Origin: CAISCU01 sp051861545
Lineage (GTDB): Bacteria; Bacteroidota; Bacteroidia; UKL13-3
Assembly (NCBI GenBank): GCA_051861545.1
Contig: JBIMKP010000015.1
Location: 1 to 64,000, forward strand
DNA length: 64,000 nucleotides
Reading direction: 5' to 3'
The notes beneath the pieces were generated by a model that was not told where the DNA came from, made no database searches, and worked only from the letters and a program-made list of their open reading frames with translations. Position numbers and translations under genes: made by a program. This document shows positions 46,360 to 56,202 of the stretch, piece by piece. Each line of letters starts with the position of its first letter. The first letter of the stretch is position 1.

Positions 46360-47547
46360 ATGTTAGAATTTTATTCAGGAAGTACAAGAATGGTTAACAC
46401 TCGTCGTGGTGTTAGCGAGTGTTTAGAAATTGCACTTGGTAATTCTTATTCAGATTGTGATTTAATTATTTTACATGCATCAATTGGTCATAATTTTTCT
46501 GATTTAGTAGATGAGGCTTCTAAATTAGCACCTAAGGCTCGAATATTAGCTGCTTCTTGTTGTGGTGTAGTTGGTAGAGAAGGTGTGAGTGAATCGATGA
46601 AGGATATTGCTTTAATGGCAGTTAAAGGTAATGAATTTTCTGTAGGGCATTGCGATGATATCAATGGTAAAAATGCCTATCAGAAAACATTGGAAATGGC
46701 TACCAATCTGAAGTTAGAAAATCCAAATATCAATATGTTATATTTCATTGCTCCTGGAATTGATATTGATAATGATGCTTGTATTCTTGCTATTGAAGAA
46801 GTTTTTGGGCCTGATGTTACCATTTTTGGTGCAACCTCTTCCGATAACATGAAAGGGGTTGTTAGTTACCAAGCTATTGATAAAAATGTTTACGAACATG
46901 CTTCATTTTTAGTTGGGTTTTCTGATCCAACTTTAGTTGTAGATACAGCTGCTACACATGGTTTTGTTGCCTATGGAGAACCTTTTATTGTAACTAAATC
47001 TAATGGTAATAGAATTATTGAATTAAATGGAAAGCCGGCCTGGTCTGAATTTACACAACGATTGCGATTAAACTCTGATAATAATTGTGGAGATACAATC
47101 CCTATTGGAGCTTTAGCTGAGCAGTTAACAGGAGAGCTTGCAATTGAATATGGTAATGATCATATCCTTAGAGCAGTAACTACTAAGCTTGGAGAGGAGA
47201 TGATATATGCTACTTCAATTAAAGAAGGAACTAAACTTTGGTTAACACAAAGAGATGAAGAGAAAATTTTTACGGAAATGGATAGAATTGTTGCTGATAT
47301 GGTAAAAAGGTCTGAAGGTAAAACTCCAGTTGCTGTTTTTCATGCCGATTGTCTTGCCCGTGGTAGATTTTTATTTAACAGAATTTTAAAAGAAGAATTA
47401 GTAAATAGAATGCAATTCCCTTTTTCAAATAATGGAGAATGTCCGCCTTGGTTAGGTATGTATGGTTTTGGTGAATTTGCTAGATTGTCGGGCAAGAATA
47501 CTTACCACAATTATACTACTGCATTATATGTAATCTATCGAAAATAA
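46360..47547 (+). CDS. FIST-domain sensory protein
   Basis: A 395-residue protein with FIST_N (about 25-225: LIILHASIGHNFSDLVDEA, ARILAASCCGVVGREG, ITIFGATSSDN-like VTIFGATSSDN) and FIST_C (about 230-385: NRIIELNGKPAWSEF, VFHADCLARGRFL). FIST proteins are small-molecule sensors, often proposed to bind amino acids, and commonly work beside a histidine kinase, which follows here after 15 bases. No membrane segment is evident, so sensing is cytoplasmic. Confidence 0.92.
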   Translation: MLEFYSGSTRMVNTRRGVSECLEIALGNSYSDCDLIILHASIGHNFSDLVDEASKLAPKARILAASCCGVVGREGVSESMKDIALMAVKGNEFSVGHCDDINGKNAYQKTLEMATNLKLENPNINMLYFIAPGIDIDNDACILAIEEVFGPDVTIFGATSSDNMKGVVSYQAIDKNVYEHASFLVGFSDPTLVVDTAATHGFVAYGEPFIVTKSNGNRIIELNGKPAWSEFTQRLRLNSDNNCGDTIPIGALAEQLTGELAIEYGNDHILRAVTTKLGEEMIYATSIKEGTKLWLTQRDEEKIFTEMDRIVADMVKRSEGKTPVAVFHADCLARGRFLFNRILKEELVNRMQFPFSNNGECPPWLGMYGFGEFARLSGKNTYHNYTTALYVIYRK

Positions 47548-47562
47548 TCTCACAATTTTTTT

Positions 47563-49416
47563 ATGGGGATATTAACTCATACCGACCTTGAAGACCTAAG
47601 CAAGGAACAATTAATAAATCAATTCAGAGATTTACAACTAAGAATTTCAAGATTCTCCGCAGTTGAACAATCTCTTATAAATGTTCGTGATCGCCTCGAT
47701 AGTGAAGTGGTGATGCACAAACGTATGAATGCTTTTAACAAAGAAGCATTTGAGGAAAGTGAAGAGTCTGATTTTTTGCTTTTAGTAGCTGAATCAATCA
47801 TAGATATTTTTGAATTTGAAATTGGTCTGGTAATTGTTTCTACTCAAAACAGCCAGTTTTCGTTAAACTTTGAAATGGAGGGTTTCTCTATTCAAAATGA
47901 ACAGGCGTATAGAATTTATAATCTTTTAAATGGAAATTTAAATTATTATGAAAATGGTAAAGTTCTTAAATTGAACGATGGCCAATGGGATGATTTAAGC
48001 CACCTGATTCCATTTAATCAATTAATGTTAACAAGAGCAGTAAACCAAGATTTAAACGTTTCTATTTATATGGTAGGTGGCGTGCTTAAATCAGGTGCTT
48101 TAAGTTACAATCCTGTTGATGAAAAAAGAGCAAATGCTTTTGGATTATTTGCTCAACAAGTTTTATCTCAATTTAATAGTTTGCAGAAAGCAAAACGAAT
48201 CCAATCTTCTGAAAATCGCCTTTCAAGATTAGCAAAAGTTTTCTTGGGTTTTGGTTCCGTTCCTATTGAAAATATTGGTAAACTTACTGATGTGGCTTGT
48301 GAGTTGTTAAATGCAGATTTTTGCTTTTATAAAGGATTGGATAAACTTGATTTGTATTCATACTCAAGTTCAAAGGCCACTCAATTTCCTATTTTTCTAA
48401 CAATTGATGATGTAATATTTTTAAAAACCTTTATTAGGAATTCTAATGAAGAAACCACAATAGATAATCATATTCCTCCTGATTTTAAAGCTGAAATGAA
48501 TAATAAAGGAACAGATGTTCATCAGTTTAGAACCATTGGAAGAAAAGTTAATCTTGAAGGAATGACAACTGGTATATTGGGTGTTTGTTTTGCTAGTGCA
48601 ACTCAGGCAACTGATGAGGATAAACAGATAATTGGAATTATAGCAGCTGCTATTGCTGTTGAAGAAAAAAGACATCTTGCTCAAAAAGAACTCATTTTAA
48701 ACAATGCAGAACTTAAGAAAATTAATTCAGAATTAGATAATTTTGTTTACAGTGTTTCGCATGATTTAAGAGCACCTTTATTAGCAATTAAAGGTTTATT
48801 AGCTTTAATTGATACAAAATCTACTGATACTCAGGAAAACGACCAGTACCTTGGTTTAGTTGCTGAGTCTGTAACTAGAATGGATGAAACCATTAAAGAG
48901 ATTCTTGATTATTCTCGTAACGCTAGATTAGGCATTAGACCAGAGTTTATTAATATCAAAGAAATTGTTGCAAATGCTTTTAATGATGTTAAATACTATT
49001 CTGATCATAATGTAGATTTAATGCTGGATATAGAAAATAACCTTCAATTCAGTTCAGATAAGCCACGTTTAAATACTGTTGTCAAAAATATCATTGCGAA
49101 TTCTGTAAAGTATTCAAGAAGAGAAATTGCAAATTCTTATATAAGAGTAAAAGCTTATAAAAAGAAAGATGAAATCATTTTAAGAATTGAAGACAATGGG
49201 GAAGGTATTAGTGAGGCAAATCTTCAAAAGGTATTTAATATGTTTTTTAGAGCGTCTAATTTAACTTCTGGAACAGGTTTAGGACTTTATATTTGCAAGG
49301 AAATTTTGTCTAAGTTAAATGGAAGAATCGATGTTAGTTCCGTTTTAGGAAAAGGTTCTGTGTTTACGATTTACTTACCAACCAAGTTTGAAGCAGATAC
49401 AGATTTATTAGATTAA
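47563..49416 (+). CDS. soluble histidine kinase with GAF-like sensor regions
   Basis: A 617-residue kinase without membrane helices. N-terminal coiled coil (about 10-60), two GAF-like regions (about 65-210 and 225-375), a second coiled coil, HisKA with phospho-acceptor His400 in VYSVSHDLRAPLLAIKG, then HATPase_c (NIIANSVKYSRR, EDNGEGIS, TSGTGLGLYICKEI, GKGSVFTIYLP). It should pair with the adjacent FIST protein as input and the receiver protein as output. Confidence 0.93.
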   Translation: MGILTHTDLEDLSKEQLINQFRDLQLRISRFSAVEQSLINVRDRLDSEVVMHKRMNAFNKEAFEESEESDFLLLVAESIIDIFEFEIGLVIVSTQNSQFSLNFEMEGFSIQNEQAYRIYNLLNGNLNYYENGKVLKLNDGQWDDLSHLIPFNQLMLTRAVNQDLNVSIYMVGGVLKSGALSYNPVDEKRANAFGLFAQQVLSQFNSLQKAKRIQSSENRLSRLAKVFLGFGSVPIENIGKLTDVACELLNADFCFYKGLDKLDLYSYSSSKATQFPIFLTIDDVIFLKTFIRNSNEETTIDNHIPPDFKAEMNNKGTDVHQFRTIGRKVNLEGMTTGILGVCFASATQATDEDKQIIGIIAAAIAVEEKRHLAQKELILNNAELKKINSELDNFVYSVSHDLRAPLLAIKGLLALIDTKSTDTQENDQYLGLVAESVTRMDETIKEILDYSRNARLGIRPEFINIKEIVANAFNDVKYYSDHNVDLMLDIENNLQFSSDKPRLNTVVKNIIANSVKYSRREIANSYIRVKAYKKKDEIILRIEDNGEGISEANLQKVFNMFFRASNLTSGTGLGLYICKEILSKLNGRIDVSSVLGKGSVFTIYLPTKFEADTDLLD

Positions 49417-49512
49417 TTATTCAGTTTTTATAAAAATTTTTTTATAAAAATATACACTATATTCGATATAATTACAAAACATTACCAATATTTGGGTGGT
49501 TTATTTAAAATT

Positions 49513-49899
49513 ATGGATAGGTGTTATTTAATTGATGACGATAAAATTTTTAATTTAATAAGTTCTAAAATGATTGAAAGGTCAGGTTGGAATTGTCAAG
49601 TTGTAGTTTTTAATTCAGCAGAATTAGCCCTCAAGCAAATAATTCATGATTTGAATCAACCAGAGTTGATTCCTAGTTTGGTTTTATTGGATATTAGAAT
49701 GCCCGACATGGATGGTATTACATTTCTTCAAAAATTGAATGAATTACCTGAAAATTTAATTAACTCAATTAGAATTTTTATGTTAAGTTCTTCTCTAGAT
49801 GAAAGAGATATGCAAGTGGCAAAACAATTTTCAACTGTAAAAGGATTTTTGAGCAAACCTCTTTCAATTTCAGATTTGAATCAAATTATTAACTTATAA
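49513..49899 (+). CDS. single-domain response regulator
   Basis: A CheY-like receiver of about 128 residues from the ATG at 49513 (an upstream ATG at 49492 is possible). The acidic pair is in YLIDDDKIF, phospho-acceptor Asp60 in LVLLDIRMPDMDG, and the conserved lysine in FLSKPLS. No output domain, so it acts by protein contact or in a phosphorelay. Its last 11 bases overlap the end of the convergent receiver gene. Confidence 0.9.
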   Translation: MDRCYLIDDDKIFNLISSKMIERSGWNCQVVVFNSAELALKQIIHDLNQPELIPSLVLLDIRMPDMDGITFLQKLNELPENLINSIRIFMLSSSLDERDMQVAKQFSTVKGFLSKPLSISDLNQIINL

Positions 49900-50302
49900 T
49901 TTGATTTGTAAAATTCAGAAAACTTATGTTTGATTTGAGCTGTTCGAATGAAGAACTACTCAATGGTTTCTCTAAATAATCAATAATTTCTTCATACTCC
50001 TTTGATTTTTGTTTGTCGTATGGATCAATTGAAGAACTTACCAAAATAATTTTATATAGATTTTTTATCGGCAATTCCTTTAATAGTTTTATAAATTTCC
50101 ATGCATCTATTTCAGGCATATTTATATCTAAAAATATCAGTGTTGCCAAACTTTGTTCTGTTTGTTTCGACATCCAATTTAGTCCATCTTGTCCGTTTGA
50201 AAACAAAATAGGTTCTGGATGAAATCCACTTTTTTTAACTTCCCTTTTATTCAAAACTAGAAAAAGTTCATCATCATCAATCAATATTAAATTATATTTC
50301 AT
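49889..50302 (-). CDS. single-domain response regulator
   Basis: A 137-residue receiver with acidic LILIDDDELF, phospho-acceptor Asp59 in LIFLDINMPEID, and lysine in YLEKPLSS. It resembles the receiver on the opposite strand (shared IDDD-F and -KSG- layout), suggesting an inverted duplication. It is the last gene of the hybrid-kinase operon on the minus strand. Confidence 0.9.
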   Translation of the reverse strand: MKYNLILIDDDELFLVLNKREVKKSGFHPEPILFSNGQDGLNWMSKQTEQSLATLIFLDINMPEIDAWKFIKLLKELPIKNLYKIILVSSSIDPYDKQKSKEYEEIIDYLEKPLSSSSFEQLKSNISFLNFTNQIIS

Positions 50303-50326
50303 TGTTATGGATTTAGTATTAAAAAA

Positions 50327-51049
50327 TTAAGTCTCTCTTTCTAGAACCTCTGCCAGATGGGCTTTGTCAACTATATCTTTAATTATTATATCTAGTTCGT
50401 TTGCAGAATCTACAATATAGTTAATGATTTGATTTTTGTTTGAATTATTGTCATCCTCATCTTCATCTAACAATAAATTACTTAAGCCCATAATTCTGGC
50501 TAATGGTGCTCTTACCAAGTGTGATTGTATCCAGGCAATTTCTTTAAGTAATTTATTTTGTTTAGTAATTGATTCGTTAATTAAACTCAATTGAGCTGTT
50601 CTTTCTTTTACTTTTTTATCTAAATTTTCGTTTTGGTTCTGAAGCTGTGAAATTAAATATACAGTAAAGAGTAAGTTTTTAATGCGTAATTCAACTTCAG
50701 TTAAATTAAATGGTTTTGTTATAAAATCACTTGCCCCTTCCGAAAGAGCTCTTTTTTTTGCTTCTATTGTAACATCAGCTGTTAAAACTAATATTGGCAT
50801 ATTTGCATTAAAAAGCCCTTTTTCCTTCAGGTTTTTCATTACATCAAAGCCATTCATATGTGGCATCATCAGGTCCAATAGCAAAATATCGGGTTTGAAT
50901 TCTTTGATGATGTTTTCTGTATCTCTAGAATCGGTACAACTTTTTATCTCTGTATATCCTTTTAAAGTTAATAATTCTTCCAATACTTCAAGATTGGCTA
51001 TTTGGTCGTCAATAATCAGAATTTTTGCATCAAGTAGGTTCGAGTTCAT
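50327..51049 (-). CDS. receiver fused to a DHp-like domain without ATPase
   Basis: A 240-residue protein. Receiver at 8-125 (LIIDDQIA, Asp59 in PDILLLDLMMPHMNG, FITKPFN), coiled coil 130-170, then an H-box-like helix WIQSHLVRAPLARIMGLSNL with His177, typical of HisKA/DHp, and a second helix to 235. No HATPase domain follows. It could receive a phosphoryl group on His177 from the neighbouring kinase, act as a phosphotransfer intermediate, or be a regulatory dimer. It starts 10 bases after the hybrid kinase stop. Confidence 0.82.
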   Translation of the reverse strand: MNSNLLDAKILIIDDQIANLEVLEELLTLKGYTEIKSCTDSRDTENIIKEFKPDILLLDLMMPHMNGFDVMKNLKEKGLFNANMPILVLTADVTIEAKKRALSEGASDFITKPFNLTEVELRIKNLLFTVYLISQLQNQNENLDKKVKERTAQLSLINESITKQNKLLKEIAWIQSHLVRAPLARIMGLSNLLLDEDEDDNNSNKNQIINYIVDSANELDIIIKDIVDKAHLAEVLERET

Positions 51050-51058
51050 AAGTTAGGA

Positions 51059-54000
51059 TTAAAGAGTTATAAAATACTTGTCTACTTCAGTTAAAAAGCT
51101 ACTAAGTTCAATAGGTTTAGTAAGGTAATTACTGGCTCCAGTTATGTATAATTCATCTATTTGTTTTGGCATAGCATCTGCACTTATTATGATTACGGGG
51201 ATGTGTTTTGAATTTTGATTGCTTTTTAGATTTTTTAAAACTTCAGAACCATGAATATCCGGTAGATTTAAGTCGAGTAATATTAATTCTGGTTTATATT
51301 GAATTGCAAGCTCAACTGCCTGTTTTCCCGACATATTGGTTATTAAATTAATTTGTGGTCGTTTATTGTTCAATACTTGTTCAATTAAATCAATGTTTGA
51401 ACTATTGTCTTCTATATACAAAATATTCCCTTTTTTGGGTAATAGTTTTAGATCTGGTTTATCTAATTCACCATTAATTATCACACGGTCAAGTTCACTT
51501 AAACATTCAGGTAAATCAAACCAAAACTCACTTCCTAGTTCTATTTCACTTTTAACACCTACTTTTCCTCCCATTAATTCAATCAATTGTTTAACAACAG
51601 CTAATCCAAGACCTGTTCCTTCTGTTATATTTTTACCTTCATTAATTCTTTCAAAGGGCTTAAAAATTTTATCCAAGTTCGATTCTGCTATTCCAATTCC
51701 ATTATCCTTAATGGTTACACGAATAACATTTTCTCCATATTCACCGATGATATTTTGTGTGATAATCCAAACTTTTCCATTATTCGAATTGTACTTAAGA
51801 GCATTGTTTAGTAAGTTAATGATTACTTGTTTTAATCTTTGTTTATCGGCTTTTATAAATTGTTTTTGATTACTATTTGAGTCAAAATAGATTTCAATAT
51901 TTTTTGCTATCGAAATAGGGAGAAGTGTTTCTATAATCTCATTTATTATATGGTTTAATTCCACTGGTTCAACAGATATTGAGATTTTACCTGATTCAAT
52001 TCTGCTTATGTCTAATACCTCATTGATTAAGTCTAATAGATGTTGCCCGCTTCTTAAAATGTGATGAACTCCCTTTATTTGGTTAGGATTTAAATCTCCC
52101 ATTTCGAGTAATTGTGCAAATCCTAAAATTGAGTTCATGGGTGTTCTTAATTCATGACTCATTCTTGATAGAAATTCGCTTTTTGATTTGTTTGCATTTT
52201 CAGCATCTTGTTTGGCTGTTTCTAATTCCTGTGTTCGTTCTATAATTCTTTTTTCTAAATTTTGATTTAAATCTATAATTACTTTTTCTATTTCTTTACG
52301 TTCGCTTATATCAATTAAAGTTGCTGATAAAAATTTAGCAGAACCATTCATTCCATTAAACAATTTAGCATTCATTAAGGTTGGAAAAACACTACCATCC
52401 TTCCTGCAATGAGCAACTTCTTCTGTATTAAATCCACCTTCATCAATAATCTTCTTTAATAACACATTTACATGTTCAGTTTGTTCATTGTTATGAAGCA
52501 TACTTACATGTTTGCCAATTATTTCTTCAATAGTATAACCATGCATGACTGCAAATGCTTTATTGCAATAAGTTAAATTTCCATTTAAATCTGCAATTGC
52601 AGACCCATAATTCGCTTGGTCAGATATAATCCTAAATTTTGCAAGTTCTTCTTCTGCTAATTTTCTTTCAGTTATGTCTATATCGGCTCCAATATAACCC
52701 GTCATTTTATTATGTACGTCATAAATGGGAGTTGCATTGGTTGAAACCCAAATTTGTTTTCCATTTTTTGTTACAATTGGATTTTCGAAATTAGTAAAAT
52801 TGAGCCCTTTATTTAAAAGTTCTATTCCTGATTTTTTATATTCTAATTTCGACTCTTCCGGATGTAAATCATAAAAGTGTTTGCCTATTAACTCTTCTGA
52901 TTCATATCCAAAAACTTGATAAGAAGCCGGACTAACATATTTGTATTTCCCATTTAAATCAACTTCCCATATTACAGAGCCACTATGTTCTGCAATTTGT
53001 CGGAATCTTTCTTCACTTTTCTTTAATGCCAACTGCATTTTTTTACTTTCTGTAATATCTCTCCATGAAGTAAAAATGGCATCTTTTCCTTCATATTTTA
53101 TTGAAGTTAAATTGATATTTACGTAAAACAATTCTCCATTCTTTTTTTTATGTATCCATTCAAAACTGTTCTTTCCTTTTGAAAATACTTCTTCAATTTG
53201 TCCTTTAATTAGTTTTTCCGACTTAATACCATTTTCTTGAAATTCCGGCGAAATGCTCTCAGGTGTTTTCCCAATTAATTCCGACTTTTCATAACCTAGT
53301 AAGGCTAATGAAGAATCATTACAATCTATAAACTTTCCTTCAGAAGCAATTAAGTAAGAATCAGGTGAGTTTAAGAACAAAGTTTTATACTTTAATTCAC
53401 TTTCTTTAATTTTTTTTTCGGCTATTTTTCTATCAGTTATGTCTATACCCATACACTGAATTTCAATTGGTTTTCCTTCGCTATCTGTGATACAAACAAA
53501 TTCCCATAAGGTGGTATTTATTCCGCCATTTTTACGAGGTTTATCTAACTCAACTTTTATAGGTTCATTTGGGTTTTCAAAACATTTTTCTACTGTTTTT
53601 CTGGCTTTTTCATGGTGGTATTCGCAGATAGATTTTAAAGCGTCGGCTTGGTTCAATCCTTTGTTTTCATATAACCATCCATAGTCTTCTTCAAATTTTC
53701 TATTCCAATATGTGTGTAAACCATAAATATCTGTTCTAATTACATAACTTGTTTGGCTAGCTAATAAAGTCTTTAATCTTTCCTCACTATTTCTTAATTC
53801 CTCCTCAGCTATTTTTCGTTCAGATATATCAATATTGGTTCCCCTAATTCCTATATAGTTTTTGTTCTCATCAAATACAGGTTTACAAACATGTTCTATA
53901 TACTTAATCTCTCTGCTTTTAGTGATAATTCTAAAATAGAACTTATCTGGTTTAGTTTTTACTTCTACATTTTTATGATGGTTTAAATACGCTGTATAAT

Positions 54001-55498
54001 CATCAGGGTGTATTATTTTCTGACACAGTTGATGGTCATTTATTAGCTCTTGGTCTGTATAACCTGTTAAATCAAAAACAGCAGGTGAATGGTAAATAAA
54101 ACTTCCATCCGGTCGCTCCCAAAATTCCCAGTTGAAGGTGTTTTCAACAATTATTCTATACTTTTCTTCCGATTGTTTTACAGATTGTTTGGCATGTGTT
54201 TTTACAAAATGCTGGCCAATACTTTTAACTATATTGTTTATAAGAATATACTCATCATTTAAGAATTTTACATTTTCCGGACTGTAAATTTTAATAAATC
54301 CTTTTTTTAGATTATTGAAATCTAGATTGGCTTCAATAAAATTATTGCTCGTTTTAAATAACTTACTTCTGTAAGTTTTTTCTTCATGCACAATCTCACA
54401 ACTAGTTTTATCTGGTATTTGAAAGCCTGCTGGAATCATAACTGCAACCTTTTCGAAGTATGTAGTTGTGTCAAGTAACTCTTCGTCAAGTTGAACCAAA
54501 TTGTATATACAGTTTAATTCTTTATGTCTTTCTCCTAATTCAAAATTTGAAGTTTTTAAAGCTTTTTCTACATAAAATCTGTTTTTTACATTAACAATTA
54601 AACCGGAGAAAATCTTTAAAAGAGTTAATTCTTGCTCTGAGAACTTATGTTTTTGAGTCACTGAATCAAGTCCAATAAAACCTATACAATTATTGCCATC
54701 CATTAAGGGTACAGTTACGGTACTCTTAATGTCTTGTGCTTTTAAAGCACTTTTTATTTCATTCGAATCGTCTAATAAATCAACATCATTAATAATAATT
54801 TCATTTCCTAATAAATGTTGTTCAAGCCATAAAGGATATTTCGCTATTGGAATATTTTTTAGATTGTCAATTTGAGATTTAATTCCATCTGCACACCATT
54901 CAAATGTATTATTGCATGTCTCTTTTTCGAGGTCATAATCAAAAATATAAAACCTATCTGCATGTATAAATTGCCCTAGTTCGGCTAAGCTCTCATTAAC
55001 TGTTTTTGTAAATTCTTCTTCTTTTAAACTAATAAACGTTTTTGAAATTTTCGTTAGATATTCCAATAACTGAGTTTGTTTCCTAAGTTTTTTTTCTTCC
55101 TTTATTTGTTTACTAATTTCAGTAAATGTGATTAAAATAGCAGATTCATTTGAGTTATCATTTAAATTAATTGGCTCAATATTTATAAGTAGCCATTTTA
55201 TTTCCTGATTTTCCTTAGTTTTTACTCCTACTACCTCATTCTGAATAGTGTTTCTTTGAGTTAGATTGATATAAATTTCCTTAAAATTTATACTTATTAA
55301 ATCTCCATTTGAATTGTAAATTTCTATTTTCTTTTTACCAGACGAATATTTCTTAAATTCATCTACCTCTAGTCCAAAGGTCTTTATAGCAAAGGGATTT
55401 GCTTCAATTATCTCACCTTTCGAGTTGTAATAAATAATTCCTTGAGATAAGTTTTTAAAAAGTATTTGGTACTTTAAATAACTATCATTGCTTTCCAT
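51059..55498 (-). CDS. multi-PAS hybrid histidine kinase
   Basis: A 1479-residue soluble hybrid kinase. In order: PAS (about 8-130), GAF (about 145-315), a degenerate GAF-like part (320-430), five more PAS regions (about 440-1085, several followed by the PAC-like motif DITERK or DISERK), HisKA with His1115 in SRMSHELRTPMNSILGF, HATPase_c (NLLNNALKYNS, DNGIGIAES, EGTGLGLAVVKQL), and a C-terminal receiver with Asp1409 in LILLDLNLPDIHG and lysine in LTKPIEL. No membrane helix, so it senses intracellular signals. First gene of a three-gene operon. Confidence 0.95.
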   Translation of the reverse strand: MESNDSYLKYQILFKNLSQGIIYYNSKGEIIEANPFAIKTFGLEVDEFKKYSSGKKKIEIYNSNGDLISINFKEIYINLTQRNTIQNEVVGVKTKENQEIKWLLINIEPINLNDNSNESAILITFTEISKQIKEEKKLRKQTQLLEYLTKISKTFISLKEEEFTKTVNESLAELGQFIHADRFYIFDYDLEKETCNNTFEWCADGIKSQIDNLKNIPIAKYPLWLEQHLLGNEIIINDVDLLDDSNEIKSALKAQDIKSTVTVPLMDGNNCIGFIGLDSVTQKHKFSEQELTLLKIFSGLIVNVKNRFYVEKALKTSNFELGERHKELNCIYNLVQLDEELLDTTTYFEKVAVMIPAGFQIPDKTSCEIVHEEKTYRSKLFKTSNNFIEANLDFNNLKKGFIKIYSPENVKFLNDEYILINNIVKSIGQHFVKTHAKQSVKQSEEKYRIIVENTFNWEFWERPDGSFIYHSPAVFDLTGYTDQELINDHQLCQKIIHPDDYTAYLNHHKNVEVKTKPDKFYFRIITKSREIKYIEHVCKPVFDENKNYIGIRGTNIDISERKIAEEELRNSEERLKTLLASQTSYVIRTDIYGLHTYWNRKFEEDYGWLYENKGLNQADALKSICEYHHEKARKTVEKCFENPNEPIKVELDKPRKNGGINTTLWEFVCITDSEGKPIEIQCMGIDITDRKIAEKKIKESELKYKTLFLNSPDSYLIASEGKFIDCNDSSLALLGYEKSELIGKTPESISPEFQENGIKSEKLIKGQIEEVFSKGKNSFEWIHKKKNGELFYVNINLTSIKYEGKDAIFTSWRDITESKKMQLALKKSEERFRQIAEHSGSVIWEVDLNGKYKYVSPASYQVFGYESEELIGKHFYDLHPEESKLEYKKSGIELLNKGLNFTNFENPIVTKNGKQIWVSTNATPIYDVHNKMTGYIGADIDITERKLAEEELAKFRIISDQANYGSAIADLNGNLTYCNKAFAVMHGYTIEEIIGKHVSMLHNNEQTEHVNVLLKKIIDEGGFNTEEVAHCRKDGSVFPTLMNAKLFNGMNGSAKFLSATLIDISERKEIEKVIIDLNQNLEKRIIERTQELETAKQDAENANKSKSEFLSRMSHELRTPMNSILGFAQLLEMGDLNPNQIKGVHHILRSGQHLLDLINEVLDISRIESGKISISVEPVELNHIINEIIETLLPISIAKNIEIYFDSNSNQKQFIKADKQRLKQVIINLLNNALKYNSNNGKVWIITQNIIGEYGENVIRVTIKDNGIGIAESNLDKIFKPFERINEGKNITEGTGLGLAVVKQLIELMGGKVGVKSEIELGSEFWFDLPECLSELDRVIINGELDKPDLKLLPKKGNILYIEDNSSNIDLIEQVLNNKRPQINLITNMSGKQAVELAIQYKPELILLDLNLPDIHGSEVLKNLKSNQNSKHIPVIIISADAMPKQIDELYITGASNYLTKPIELSSFLTEVDKYFITL

Positions 55499-55765
55499 TT
55501 ATTTCCAATTTTGTACCTAGTAATTTAACATACTTTTGAGTTTTTAAAAAGAAGTAATCATTTTTTTTAAGATTGTTTATTTCGCTATTTTACTGCGGTT
55601 CTGATTTATTTATTGATATTATTTTTTTTCGAATAACAGCTTCTTTACCTAAAACTAGTTTTACCAAGCTTCAAAGTCTTTAATGCAGATGATTGCTCGA
55701 ATTAATCAGAATCAACCTTAAAAATTTAATTAAAATCAGAATCGTAATTTTTCTTGAATTTCTTT

Positions 55766-55797
55766 AAAATCCTGAAGGGATGACATGATTATAGAAA
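55766..55797 (+). repeat. short dispersed repeat, left flank of palindromic element
   Basis: Contains CCTGAAGGGATGACATGATT then ATAGAAAA. An inverted, diverged copy lies at 55889-55920 and a direct copy at 56792-56824. Confidence 0.65.
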
Positions 55798-55819
55798 ATA
55801 AAAAGTAAAGAACAACCAC

Positions 55820-55872
55820 CCCCGAAAGTCTTCAAACGCGGACCGAAGGTCCGCGTTTGAAGACTTTCGGGG
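55820..55872. repeat. perfect 25-bp inverted repeat with 3-base loop
   Basis: Arms 55820-55844 and 55848-55872 are exact reverse complements around GAA; the arms are 60 percent GC in an AT-rich region. The outer part reads CCCCGAAAGTCTTC and the inner part GCGGACC. No T tract follows, so it is not a typical terminator. Confidence 0.85.
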
Positions 55873-55888
55873 AAATTCATTTTGATCC

Positions 55889-55920
55889 TTTTTCTATAAA
55901 CATGTGACCACCTATCGGGG
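55889..55920 (-). repeat. short dispersed repeat, inverted right flank of palindromic element
   Basis: Read on the minus strand it gives CCCCGATAGGTGGTCACATG then TTTATAGAAAA, matching the left flank with substitutions and a small insertion. Confidence 0.6.
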
Positions 55921-56202
55921 TCTTAAGTTTCATAAAGCTGTGCGATTTAACTCTAATCTATCATTTGAAAGTATTTCTCGAAACATGCACCACATTTATG
56001 AAAAATTATTGGTGGTAAACATGCGGATATCCATATAAATAATTTCATATCTGTATTATCAAAGAACACATTTGCCAATTGTACATTTTGTTTTAGGTAT
56101 GCAATTCGTTTCCATTAGATAAGATTTTATTGATTGAATTATTTGTGTTCTCAACTTATATTTGAGAAGAAATGATTAAACTAAATAAACAAATGTCTTC
56201 AA

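Larger units (their letters stand above)
55499..56202. other. intergenic region with a composite palindromic repeat
   Basis: 704 bases. The first 260 and last 280 hold no recognisable gene; the centre carries the repeat element listed separately (about 55766-55920). Confidence 0.6.

Noticed and set aside
51336..51869. 177-codon plus-strand frame inside the hybrid kinase gene
   Set aside because: Shadow of the kinase coding sequence, whose HATPase and receiver motifs are intact on the minus strand.
55820..55872. Perfect palindrome as a CRISPR repeat or intrinsic terminator
   Set aside because: There are no regularly spaced copies, no cas genes and no T tract after the stem.
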